A stretch of DNA of 26,510 nt from an uncultured Myxococcales bacterium (GTDB lineage: Bacteria; Myxococcota_A; Polyangia; Polyangiales; Polyangiaceae): assembly GCA_937949945.1 (NCBI GenBank), contig CALFEQ010000088.1, positions 1-26,510 of the forward strand. Reading direction: 5' to 3'. The stretch's first letter is position 1, and each line of letters starts with the position of its first letter. Position numbers and translations under genes: made by a program. The notes beneath the pieces are model-generated. The model had not been told where the DNA came from, ran no database searches, and saw only the letters and a program-made list of their open reading frames with translations. This document shows positions 16,069-23,597 of the stretch, one piece after another.

Positions 16069-18263
16069 GCGTGTTCCTCCGGCGTCGTGGGGGCTTGGCT
16101 CCGGCCTGCCTGCGCGGCGCGCGTCTTCGTGAATGCGAGGATCGAGCGACCGAACCACGTCACGTCGTCGGCCATCTGCTCGAGCGACGCGACGACCTCC
16201 GCGCGCGTCGCCGACGGACGAACGCGCACGACCTCGCGGACGAGCCGCTCGAGCGACGCGACCCTCAGGTTGGCGAGGCACGCGCGGATGATCGCGGCCG
16301 TCGCGCCCCCGATGTCGCCCTTTGCGGCGTCCGAGCTCTTCGCGGCGCCGGCGTCCTGCCCGGCGTCGCGCGCGTTCTGCTCCTGGGCGCCGTCGGACGA
16401 CGGCGCGCCGCTCTCGACGAGTGCGTCCTCTCCGTCGGGGCGCGCGCCTGCACCGACGATCGCGCGGAGGGGCGGCCAGCTCTTCACCGCGAGCTCCTGC
16501 CGGATCCAGCTCATCACGTCGACCTCGTCGATGACGTGTCCCTGCGCGTCCTCGATGTCGTGCGAGCGCGCGGCGGCGACGAAGCTCTCGAGCGCGAGCA
16601 GGTTCACCGCCTCGTCGCGCTCGAGCCACTCCCAGCGCGCGCCCTGACGGATGATCGCCTCTTGCTTCGCTAGCGTCTGCTTCCAGGTCGGCGGGAACTC
16701 GAGCGCACGCTCGCGCACGACGACCACGGAGCGGGCCTTCGGTCCGGTCATCGCGTCGGCGATCTTGTCGAGGACCGCTACGGTCGAGCGGGGGTGCGCT
16801 TGGTGAAGAATGCATATGCCTCGCCGCGATCCGTCCGCCCCGTCGACCTCGACGTGAATCGGACCGCGTGCGTCCATGCGCCCGACCTTCGCCCCGTCGG
16901 CGAAGCGGAGGGCGCACGCGATTCCGCCGATGAGGCGCGCTGGATCGGCGCCCCGGCGGTCGGCGTCGGCTTCGTCGAGCGCCTTCCGCGCAAGCTCGAC
17001 GTGCTCGCGCCACGCGTCGACGAGCGCGTCGCGCCGTGCCTCGATCTCGTCGATCCAAGGTCGCCCGCGCTCCGTCGGAGGCGCGGCCTCCACGGCGTCG
17101 GTGGTCGGCTCTTCAGGATCGTCGCCGGGGCCTTCGGCGAGCGCCTGCTTGCAGGCGATCATCAGCATGCGCGGCGTCATGCCCGGTGTCTCGCACCAGC
17201 GCTTCACGCGCCGGTCGCCGAAAGGCCACGGGAAGGGCTCCGGTCGATCCGGGATCTGCTCGGTCCAGAGCCGGAGGAGCTCACGCGCCTCGTCCGGTTT
17301 CGGCAGCGCGATGAGCTCCGTCTGCGCCGCCATTCGTGTTCGTTGCGACAGGGGCAGCGCGGGCTCGATCGCCGCCTTCCACTCGGTGTCGAGCGCCATC
17401 TGCACGAGGACGAACCCGCGCATCGTGTCGAACAGCTCGGAGACGAGGTTCGCGTACGCGCGTACGCGGGCGGGAGTGCCCTCGGGATCGACGAGATTCT
17501 CGAGCTGATCGAAGACGAGGACGATGGGAGCGCCGGGCGCGGCGAAGATGCCGAGCGTCTGGAGCGCACGGACGATGCGCTCTTCGCGCAGCGGCTCCGT
17601 CACGCCGAGGCGGCTCATCTGCGCCTCCTCGAGCTCGCGTCCGGCGAGCCACGCGAGCGCAGCGCGCTGCGTGGGTCTCGGCATGAACGGCGTCCGCAGG
17701 AGGCGGGCGAGGTACGTCTCGTCGAGGTCGGGGTACCGATCGAGGAGCTTCTCGAGCGCGTCGTCGAGGAGCTTCGCACGCTTCACTTCGTCTTTCTGGG
17801 CACACTCGTCGAGAAAGACGCGCGGCATGTTCGGCGGGTAGCCGTCGAGGTGGGCGAGCGACGCTCCGACGAGCGTGTCGAGCTGCCGGAACGGGACGCC
17901 GTTCGGCGTGACGGAGTCCTTGTTGAGGTGCGCGATGATCTCGCCGAGCACGTACCGCGGCGTCATCTCGGTGCCGATGAGCGGCCGGATGAGAACGAAC
18001 ACGGCCCGCGGTCCGAGCCTGCGGCGTATGCGCGCGAACAGGTGCGTCTTCCCTGCGCCGGCGGAGCCGAGGATGAGCAGGCTCTTGCTCCGTAGCTCCG
18101 TGTCGCCCTGACGCGCCGCCGTCGTCACGGACTCGATCGCGCCCACGATCGCGTCCGACGCGCGCTGGTTGAGCGTCGGCAGATCGACGAAGTGCGTCGC
18201 CCAGGGATCGGCGTGGTTGTGCTCGAACGGCGCCGTGCCGGCGCGTGCAGGCTGGCTCGTCAT
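16065..18263 (-). CDS. ORC/STAND-like AAA ATPase of the three-gene operon
   Basis: The product is 732 residues, cytosolic. The N-terminal P-loop domain has Walker A GSAGAGKT (66-73), Walker B VLVFDQLEN (D252, E255), a sensor-1-like strand FVLVQMALD (284-292) and a sensor-2-like GMTPRML (R365). This layout is typical of ORC/Cdc6, TniB/TnsC or STAND ATPases that load partners on DNA. Residues about 405-600 form a mixed alpha/beta domain with IHVEVDG and SVVVVRERALEFPP; I cannot name it. A low-complexity Ala/Asp/Ser linker (about 605-655) leads to a C-terminal helical, winged-helix-like segment (656-712). The ATG at 18263 is set by GGAGGAG 8 nt upstream; the longer frame to 18434 overlaps the upstream gene. 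It lies 40 nt after the winged-helix gene and overlaps the nuclease-translocase gene. Confidence 0.85.
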   Translation of the reverse strand: MTSQPARAGTAPFEHNHADPWATHFVDLPTLNQRASDAIVGAIESVTTAARQGDTELRSKSLLILGSAGAGKTHLFARIRRRLGPRAVFVLIRPLIGTEMTPRYVLGEIIAHLNKDSVTPNGVPFRQLDTLVGASLAHLDGYPPNMPRVFLDECAQKDEVKRAKLLDDALEKLLDRYPDLDETYLARLLRTPFMPRPTQRAALAWLAGRELEEAQMSRLGVTEPLREERIVRALQTLGIFAAPGAPIVLVFDQLENLVDPEGTPARVRAYANLVSELFDTMRGFVLVQMALDTEWKAAIEPALPLSQRTRMAAQTELIALPKPDEARELLRLWTEQIPDRPEPFPWPFGDRRVKRWCETPGMTPRMLMIACKQALAEGPGDDPEEPTTDAVEAAPPTERGRPWIDEIEARRDALVDAWREHVELARKALDEADADRRGADPARLIGGIACALRFADGAKVGRMDARGPIHVEVDGADGSRRGICILHQAHPRSTVAVLDKIADAMTGPKARSVVVVRERALEFPPTWKQTLAKQEAIIRQGARWEWLERDEAVNLLALESFVAAARSHDIEDAQGHVIDEVDVMSWIRQELAVKSWPPLRAIVGAGARPDGEDALVESGAPSSDGAQEQNARDAGQDAGAAKSSDAAKGDIGGATAAIIRACLANLRVASLERLVREVVRVRPSATRAEVVASLEQMADDVTWFGRSILAFTKTRAAQAGRSQAPTTPEEHA

Positions 18264-18303
18264 CGCGCGATCTCCTCCATGGCTCCCGACTCGGTCGACG
18301 TCC

Positions 18304-19242
18304 TCATGGCCCCACCCGACGTACCCACGACAGCCGCGAGCCCTGCGGGCCGGGGACGCAGAGATCGAGGTCTTCCGCCGAGAGGCGTCCGAGCCCGCTC
18401 TCGGGCCGGAGCTCGAAGATGCCCGAGCGCGCACCTCGCAGTAGCTCGGCGTGCACGACGTCCCGAGCGCGCGCGCCGCCGAGCGCCCGCACGATCGTCG
18501 GAACGAAGGTGAGGCCGCTCGCGTCGCGATGGCGTTCGACGAGCTTGGCGATCTGGTCGCTCGATGGGACGTCCGCCGCCGGAGGCGGCGTGCCGACGTC
18601 GCTCGCCGCGGGCGGGCCGGCGACGTTCGTCGCGGGCATGTCGGGGGCGCTCGAGGCCGCGCGCGTCACGGCGCCGTTCGTGCCGGTGTCCGGTCGGCGT
18701 GCCGTCACGAAACGTGACACCGCTTGCTCCACGTCCGAGCGGAGGAGGGACGCGTGCTTCTTGCGGGCGAGCTTCGTCGCCTTCAGGAGGGAGTCGAGCG
18801 CGCGTTCGATGGCCTCGAGCTCGGGGCCCGCGACGACGTCGGCGCGGGCGCCGACGAGGACGAGCTCCTTCGTGCGCAACACGAGTCTCGCTTCCCCTGC
18901 TTCGACGAGCGCGGCCACGGCCTTGGTGACCTCGGCCTTCGTCGCGCCCGAGACGGCAGCGGCCGCAGACTTGGTGGAGAGGGCCGAGCCCGTCGCGAGC
19001 AGCGCGAGGATCTGCTCGCGGACGGGCACGCGCACGGACTTGGCCGTCACCTCGAGCCCCTGGCGGGCGAGCTCCTCGAGCGCCTCGTTCAATCGCTTCT
19101 TGGGGACCCCGAGCCGCACGAGCGCCGTCCGCGCGATCGCGCCGTCGCGGCGGACGGCTTCGACGGCGGTGGCGATCGCCGGACCGAGCGACTCGGGCGC
19201 CGCACCCCCTGCCTCGTCGGCCTTTGCACCCTTCCTTCCCAT
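18304..19242 (-). CDS. Winged-helix-rich protein, first gene of the operon
   Basis: The product is 312 residues, cytosolic, basic at its N-terminus (MGRKGAKADE). Two successive units look like winged helices: about 22-72 (ARTALVRLGVPKKRLNEALE, a recognition-helix-like pattern) and 74-131 (REQILALLATG... then TKAEVTKAVAALVEAGEARL). A Lys-rich helical segment (150-165) and a Pro/Ala/Ser linker (185-228) precede a compact C-terminal domain (228-312) with LTFVPTIVRAL, GIFELRPESGLGRLS and GPQGSRLSW, which looks conserved but is unknown to me. DNA recognition or regulation for the two downstream enzymes is inferred. The start at 19242 is the Met just before the basic stretch; no Shine-Dalgarno precedes it, and a TACGTT hexamer lies 9 nt upstream. 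Confidence 0.72.
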   Translation of the reverse strand: MGRKGAKADEAGGAAPESLGPAIATAVEAVRRDGAIARTALVRLGVPKKRLNEALEELARQGLEVTAKSVRVPVREQILALLATGSALSTKSAAAAVSGATKAEVTKAVAALVEAGEARLVLRTKELVLVGARADVVAGPELEAIERALDSLLKATKLARKKHASLLRSDVEQAVSRFVTARRPDTGTNGAVTRAASSAPDMPATNVAGPPAASDVGTPPPAADVPSSDQIAKLVERHRDASGLTFVPTIVRALGGARARDVVHAELLRGARSGIFELRPESGLGRLSAEDLDLCVPGPQGSRLSWVRRVGP

Positions 19243-19442
19243 GATGCGGCGAACGTACGCCAACGGGGGAGGCGAGAAAACACACAACGCACCCGGTCGA
19301 ATCAGCTTCTTCGTGGCGTTCCTTCACCGGGTGGCTGGTCGTCACTCGAACGCGCGTGCGGAAGGACGGAGCGGGCGCCGCGCGATCCTCGAAATGTCGT
19401 CTCGAGTCGGCATGGTGCGGAGGCGGCGCGGCGGCGCACGCC

Positions 19443-19472
19443 CGTGCATCCCCTCGGACCAGCTGATGCACG
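19443..19472 (+). promoter_or_regulatory. 8-bp inverted repeat before the deacetylase gene
   Basis: CGTGCATC (19443-19450) and GATGCACG (19465-19472) are a perfect inverted repeat with a 14-bp spacer. The arm centres are 22 bp apart, about two helical turns, which suits a dimeric repressor. It ends 3 nt before the GGAGG Shine-Dalgarno (19476-19480), so it could alternatively be an RNA hairpin controlling translation. Confidence 0.45.
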
Positions 19473-19484
19473 AGCGGAGGTCCC

Positions 19485-20435
19485 ATGGAGCGTTTGCATC
19501 GATGGATCGCGGGGCTCGTCGCGTTCGCCGCGGTGACGATCTTCCTTTCCTGCTCGAAGAAGACTTCTTCGAGTTCGGGTCGAGAGGGCGACTGCCGCAC
19601 GCAGCAGCCTCTCCAGGCGGAGGGGCTCCGCGGGGCGAGGATGCAGCCGAAGCAGATCGCGCTGACGTTCGACGACGGCCCCGGCCCGCGCACGAAGGCG
19701 CTCTCCGCGTTCCTGAAGAACGAGGGCATCCAGGCCGCGTTCTTCGTGAACGGTCGCTCGCTCGGTGAGAACGCTGCGGAGATCCTCCAGCAGCTCGTCG
19801 ACGACGGTCACATCATCGGCAACCACACGGAGACGCATCGCTCGCTCACGGGAGTGACGACGCAGACGCCGCGACCGACGGACGCCGAGATCATCCAGGA
19901 GCTCGCCGAGACGGACGCGAAGATCGCTCCGTTCGTGAAGGGCGATCGCTTCCTCTTCCGGCCGCCGTTCGGCGACTACGACGAGCAGACGTTCGAGACG
20001 CTCGCGACCTCTCCGATGAACAAGTACGTCGGCCCGGTCCTCTGGGACGTCGGCGACAGGATGGACGAGGCCGCCGGCGAGGTCGCCGACTGGGATTGCT
20101 GGCAGGACGGCACCGACGGCAAGCGCCTCACGGTGCAGGAGTGCGGCGACCTCTACATCACGGCGATCAAGCGCGCCGGCTGGGGCATCGTCCTCCTCCA
20201 CGATCCCTACTTCAACGAGGACGACCCGATGCAGGAAGGGACCGTCGAGATGGTCATGTACATGGTCCCGATTCTGAAGCAGGAGGGCTTCTCGTTCGTG
20301 CGCGTCGATCAGGTCCCCGAGATCGCCGCGCTCCTTCCGCCGCTGCCGCCGGATCGGCCGGCGGACCCCGGTGTCGTGCCGGTCGAGCCGGCGGACGGGC
20401 CGGCGCCGAGCGAGCTGGAAGATCCCTGCAAGTGA
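19485..20435 (+). CDS. Polysaccharide deacetylase (NodB-type) lipoprotein
   Basis: The product is 316 residues. A lipoprotein signal peptide ends in IFLSC (C23). The NodB homology domain (about 57-300) has all CE4 motifs: TFDDGPGP (D63, D64), HTETH (H114, H118), RPPFGDYD (R159), WDVGD and LLHDP (H239). It should be a metal-dependent de-N-acetylase acting outside the cytoplasm on peptidoglycan, chitin-like or exopolysaccharide sugars; the substrate is unclear. An insertion of about 25 residues containing two cysteines (WDCWQDGTDG to QECGD) lies between the WDVGD and LLHDP motifs and may form a disulfide loop. The C-terminal tail is Pro/Asp-rich. The start has GGAGG 4 nt upstream. The gene is divergent from the winged-helix operon. 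Confidence 0.94.
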   Translation: MERLHRWIAGLVAFAAVTIFLSCSKKTSSSSGREGDCRTQQPLQAEGLRGARMQPKQIALTFDDGPGPRTKALSAFLKNEGIQAAFFVNGRSLGENAAEILQQLVDDGHIIGNHTETHRSLTGVTTQTPRPTDAEIIQELAETDAKIAPFVKGDRFLFRPPFGDYDEQTFETLATSPMNKYVGPVLWDVGDRMDEAAGEVADWDCWQDGTDGKRLTVQECGDLYITAIKRAGWGIVLLHDPYFNEDDPMQEGTVEMVMYMVPILKQEGFSFVRVDQVPEIAALLPPLPPDRPADPGVVPVEPADGPAPSELEDPCK

Positions 20436-20485
20436 GAAGACGCAAGTAGGTAGACCGGACGTCGGTACCTCGGCCGACGCCGGCG

Positions 20486-20557
20486 TTCGCTCGAGCGTCG
20501 TTGCTCGAGCGTCGTGCTCGCCGTTGCTCGAGCGTCGTGCTCGCCGCTGCTCGAGCG
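20486..20557. repeat. 23-bp tandem repeat centred on GCTCGAGC
   Basis: Two exact 23-bp units lie at 20501-20523 and 20524-20546. Partial copies flank them at 20486-20500 and 20547-20557. Each contains the palindrome GCTCGAGC, giving four copies in about 70 bp. The array lies in the 162-bp gap between two rightward genes and is not in an obvious coding frame. Confidence 0.8.
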
Positions 20558-20597
20558 TGCGCGGCGTTGGCCCGCGGGATGCTCGTGACGCGCGTCC

Positions 20598-21392
20598 ATG
20601 AGACGCGTCGTCTTCGTCTCGAGCTTGGTCTCTGGCTTGGTGCTCGCGTGCTCGTACGGCTGCGTCGCCGCGGGGGAGCCGGGCGGCAGAGGCGGTCACG
20701 AGCCGACGGGACAGCCGCTCGAGGAAAGCACGAGCACCGGCCATTTCCTCGTCACGCGACGCGACGTCCGGAGGTGCGCGGCGCCGTTCTGCGGCGGGTG
20801 GTTCGTGAAGCTCGTCAATCGCGACGAGACGCCCTGCGCGGACGGATCGTCGAAGCCCGAGTGCTACGTCTCCGAGATCGACCTCGAGCGGCTGAATCTG
20901 TCCGAGCGCGAGGTGAAGGAGGTCACGTCGGCGGCCGAATCCGGGCGCGTGATCGTCGAGGGGCGGATGATCGCGATGCCGGTCGAGGACGTCGTCCTCG
21001 GCAAGCTCGTCGCCACGAGCGCGTGGATGGGGGTGAGCGGCTCGAAGCCGACGGGCACCTTCTACCGTGCGGCGGACAACGGGCTCCGCTGCGTCCGAGC
21101 GCCGTGCCCTTCGACGACGGCGTGGGCGCTCAACATGGACGAGAGCCGTGACGTCACCGACGTGATCATCACGCGCACCGAGGTCTCACCGGATCCGTGG
21201 AAGCTGAGGCACGTCCAGGCGGCGCTCACCACGGAGGAGGGAGCGCTCGTCGCGGGGACGATCACGGAAGAGGCGTGCGAGACGAGCCCGTGCCGGGTGG
21301 CCCTCGTCGCCTCGGAGGCCTATCTGCGGGTCGTCCCGCGCGACGGGAAGCCCGCCTCCGCGATCGGAGCGGACCGCGATGCGCGCGAATAG
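20598..21392 (+). CDS. DUF6748-like lipoprotein
   Basis: The product is 264 residues. The N-terminus MRRVVFVSSLVSGLVLAC gives a lipobox LVLAC (C18); a second cysteine follows at 22. After a Gly/Glu linker comes a domain starting YF-like GHFLVTRRDVRRCAAPFCGG, with WFVKLVNRDETPCADG and ECYVSEIDLERL. This cysteine pattern matches what I know as DUF6748, found mostly in myxobacteria and relatives. A second set of cysteines (GLRCVRAPCPS) and a third (EACETSPCRV) mark an internally repeated C-rich pattern, probably disulfide-bonded in the envelope. No catalytic motif is seen and the function is unknown. Its last 14 nt overlap the next gene, suggesting coupled translation. Confidence 0.8.
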   Translation: MRRVVFVSSLVSGLVLACSYGCVAAGEPGGRGGHEPTGQPLEESTSTGHFLVTRRDVRRCAAPFCGGWFVKLVNRDETPCADGSSKPECYVSEIDLERLNLSEREVKEVTSAAESGRVIVEGRMIAMPVEDVVLGKLVATSAWMGVSGSKPTGTFYRAADNGLRCVRAPCPSTTAWALNMDESRDVTDVIITRTEVSPDPWKLRHVQAALTTEEGALVAGTITEEACETSPCRVALVASEAYLRVVPRDGKPASAIGADRDARE

Positions 21393-22080
21393 CTCGTCGC
21401 CGTCCGGACGGCTCTTCGCGTGGGGCGTGCTCGCGTGCCTGCTCGTGCTCGTCGGCGGCTGCGGGCAATCGTGGGTGCAGCGCGAAGCCCGCGCGATGGA
21501 GGTGCCGCCCTTCGTCGAAGGCCCGGCGCTCGTCGTCCTGCCGCGGACGTGCGTGGTCGATCGCGACGCGTATGGCCCGATCACCTCGAAGCGCATGAGC
21601 GGCCCCGGCGCACGAACGAGCCGCGAGCTCCGGCGTACGGTCGACGCCATGGTGGCCGGCGTGCAGTCACCGGCCCTCCCCGCCGACCTGTGCCCACCGT
21701 CGTCGTCGCCGTCACTGCCGGAGCGGCCGACGGCCGTGGACCGAATCTCGGAGCTTCGCGCGTCGGATCACCTGCTCGGAATGATGCGCGAGCGCGGTGT
21801 GCAGCATGCGGTGGTGATCGAGATCGAGACGACGCTGGTGTGCGCCGAGCCGATGGGGAGCGGTCTCTACGCCGGCGCCGGGATCGGCCTCACCCCGCAC
21901 GTCGTGCGAGACGACTGCGACGAGGACGACATCCGTCTCTCCGCCATCGTCTTCGCGGCCGACGGCTCCGCCGTGTGGGCCGGAAGCCGTGCGATCGAGC
22001 CGGGCGCCTCGGCCGAGCGCGCGGTCGAGCGTCTGCTCCGGCGCGTGCCCGTGCCCATCCCGCTGCGTGCACGCGGGTGA
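21379..22080 (+). CDS. Lipoprotein of unknown function
   Basis: The product is 233 residues. It begins MRANSSSPSGRLFAWGVLACLLVLVGGC, a lipoprotein signal peptide with VGGC (C28). Two regions look folded: about 45-115 (GPALVVLPRTCVVDRDAYGP) and about 125-225 (DHLLGMMRERGVQHAVVIEIE, with DCDEDDIRLSAIVFAADGSAVWAGSR). The alternating strands and the AVWAGSRAIEPG stretch recall periplasmic proteins that handle or assemble outer-membrane components, but I cannot assign a family. The start overlaps the end of the preceding gene by 14 nt in another frame, and codon use is GC-rich like the neighbours. It is probably co-transcribed with the DUF6748-like gene. Confidence 0.78.
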   Translation: MRANSSSPSGRLFAWGVLACLLVLVGGCGQSWVQREARAMEVPPFVEGPALVVLPRTCVVDRDAYGPITSKRMSGPGARTSRELRRTVDAMVAGVQSPALPADLCPPSSSPSLPERPTAVDRISELRASDHLLGMMRERGVQHAVVIEIETTLVCAEPMGSGLYAGAGIGLTPHVVRDDCDEDDIRLSAIVFAADGSAVWAGSRAIEPGASAERAVERLLRRVPVPIPLRARG

Positions 22081-22215
22081 GGCCCGCTGGGCGTGCCGGA
22101 GAGCGATCTCGCGGCCGCCGTCACGCTCAGCCGTGTGCGCCTCCTCGTCGCGCCGGCGCTCGCGCTCGGGCGCGCAGAAGTTGTGGAGGCGCGCGCCGCA
22201 TGGCATGGGAACGAC

Positions 22216-23511
22216 ATGCCTCGACCTGCCCCTGCCAGGCTCTCGCGACGTGCCGTGCTCGAAGGCAGCCTCGCCGCGTTCGCCGCGAGCATCGCTGCGC
22301 GCTCGTGGTTGGGCTGCGCGGACTCCGCTTCGACGGAGGGCGCAGCTCCTGGCGTGGGCGACGCCGGGACCGGCGGCCTCGGTGGCGAGGCCGTGGCGGA
22401 CGCGGCCGTGGAGTTCCCGTACACGCCGATCGAGCGACCGAAGCTCGTGTCGAAGATCGCGGACATCGGTCCGTTGCTCGAGCCGGACGCGAACGGTGTT
22501 CGCGTCGCGGACGGCTTCACCGCGCGCATCGTCGCCTCTTCGAACGAGCGGGTCGGCCAGAGCGGCTACGAGTGGCACCCGATGCCGGACGGCGGCGCGA
22601 CGTTCCCCACGCCCGACGGCGGCTGGGTGTACGTCTCGAACTCGGAGGTGCCGATCGCGGGCGGAGTCGGCGCGCTCCGCTTCGATGCGTCGGGCACGCT
22701 CGTCGACGCCTATCCGATCCTCGAGCGCACGAACGTCAACTGCGCGGGCGGTCCGACGCCGTACAACACGTGGCTGTCGTGCGAGGAGATCGACCGAGGC
22801 CGCGTCCACGAGTGCGATCCGCTCGGACAGCGCCCCGCCGTCGTGCGTCCCGCGCTCGGGGTCTTCAAGCACGAGGCGGCCGCGGTCGATCCCGTCCGCC
22901 ATCACGTCTACCTCACGGAGGACGAGCCCGACGGCTGCTTCTATCGCTTCGTCCCCGATCGCCTCGGCTCGCACGGCTTCGCGAGCCTGGACGCAGGCCG
23001 TCTCGAGGTCGCGGAGGTCGCGCCCGACGGACGCGTCACCTGGCATCCCGTGCCCGATCCCGCCTTCGAGGGCGAGACGCCGACCCGCCACCAGGTCGCC
23101 GCGGCGACGCACTTCGACGGCGGCGAGGGCATCTGGTGGCACGGCGGCGTCGTCTACTTCTCGACGAAGGGCGACAATCGCATTCGGGCCTACGACACGG
23201 CGACGGAGACGATGACCGTCCTCTACGACAAGGCCACGGCCCCCGATCCCATCCTCTCGGGCGTCGACAACATCACCGTCTCCGCGTCCGGCGACGTCCT
23301 CGTCGCGGAGGACGGCGGCGACATGCAGATCGTCGCCATTCTCCCGTCGGGCGAGCTCAAGCCGCTCGTCCAGCTCGTCGGTTACGACGAGAGCGAGATC
23401 ACGGGCCCGGCGTTCGATCCGTCCGGCACCCGCCTCTACTTCAGCTCCCAGCGCGGCATCAAAGGCGGGACGACCTTCGAGATCACGGGCCCGTTCCACG
23501 CGCCGGCGTGA
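22216..23511 (+). CDS. PhoX/DUF839-family Tat-exported phosphatase-like protein
   Basis: The product is 431 residues. The N-terminus has a twin-arginine motif, LSRRAVLEG, then a hydrophobic stretch and WLGC (C34), so a Tat-exported lipoprotein is likely. The rest fits the PhoX/DUF839 beta-propeller family: GYEWHPMPDGGATFP, VYVSNSEVP, NCAGGPTPYNTWLSCEE, GVFKHEAAAVDP, HHVYLTEDEPDGCFYRF, EGIWWHGGVVYFSTKGDNR and DNITVSASGDVLVAEDGG. PhoX enzymes are periplasmic Ca/Fe-dependent alkaline phosphatases, but many DUF839 proteins are uncharacterised, so phosphatase activity is not certain. The ATG at 22216 is chosen because it begins just before the Tat motif; the longer frame to 22093 would bury it. 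No Pho-box could be identified. Confidence 0.88.
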   Translation: MPRPAPARLSRRAVLEGSLAAFAASIAARSWLGCADSASTEGAAPGVGDAGTGGLGGEAVADAAVEFPYTPIERPKLVSKIADIGPLLEPDANGVRVADGFTARIVASSNERVGQSGYEWHPMPDGGATFPTPDGGWVYVSNSEVPIAGGVGALRFDASGTLVDAYPILERTNVNCAGGPTPYNTWLSCEEIDRGRVHECDPLGQRPAVVRPALGVFKHEAAAVDPVRHHVYLTEDEPDGCFYRFVPDRLGSHGFASLDAGRLEVAEVAPDGRVTWHPVPDPAFEGETPTRHQVAAATHFDGGEGIWWHGGVVYFSTKGDNRIRAYDTATETMTVLYDKATAPDPILSGVDNITVSASGDVLVAEDGGDMQIVAILPSGELKPLVQLVGYDESEITGPAFDPSGTRLYFSSQRGIKGGTTFEITGPFHAPA

Positions 23512-23597
23512 GCTTCGTGCCTCGCGTACGGGCGGCGTCGGTCGAGACGTCGGGTTCGGGACCTTCGAGTCCCGTGATGGTAGTCTCGTCGCGCTCC

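Noticed and set aside
14122..16647. 841-codon plus-strand ORF opposite the nuclease-translocase gene
   Set aside because: It is the antisense shadow of a GC-rich coding region: Arg/Glu/Leu-biased, without any recognisable motif, while the minus strand encodes complete nuclease and FtsK motifs.
16069..17058. Extension of the nuclease-translocase frame upstream to 17058
   Set aside because: The extra 330 codons overlap the ATPase gene in another frame and are Arg-rich noise; the ATG at 16068 with the ATGA overlap starts a clean conserved domain.
20486..20557. CRISPR-like array
   Set aside because: Units are contiguous 23-bp tandem copies with no unique spacers.
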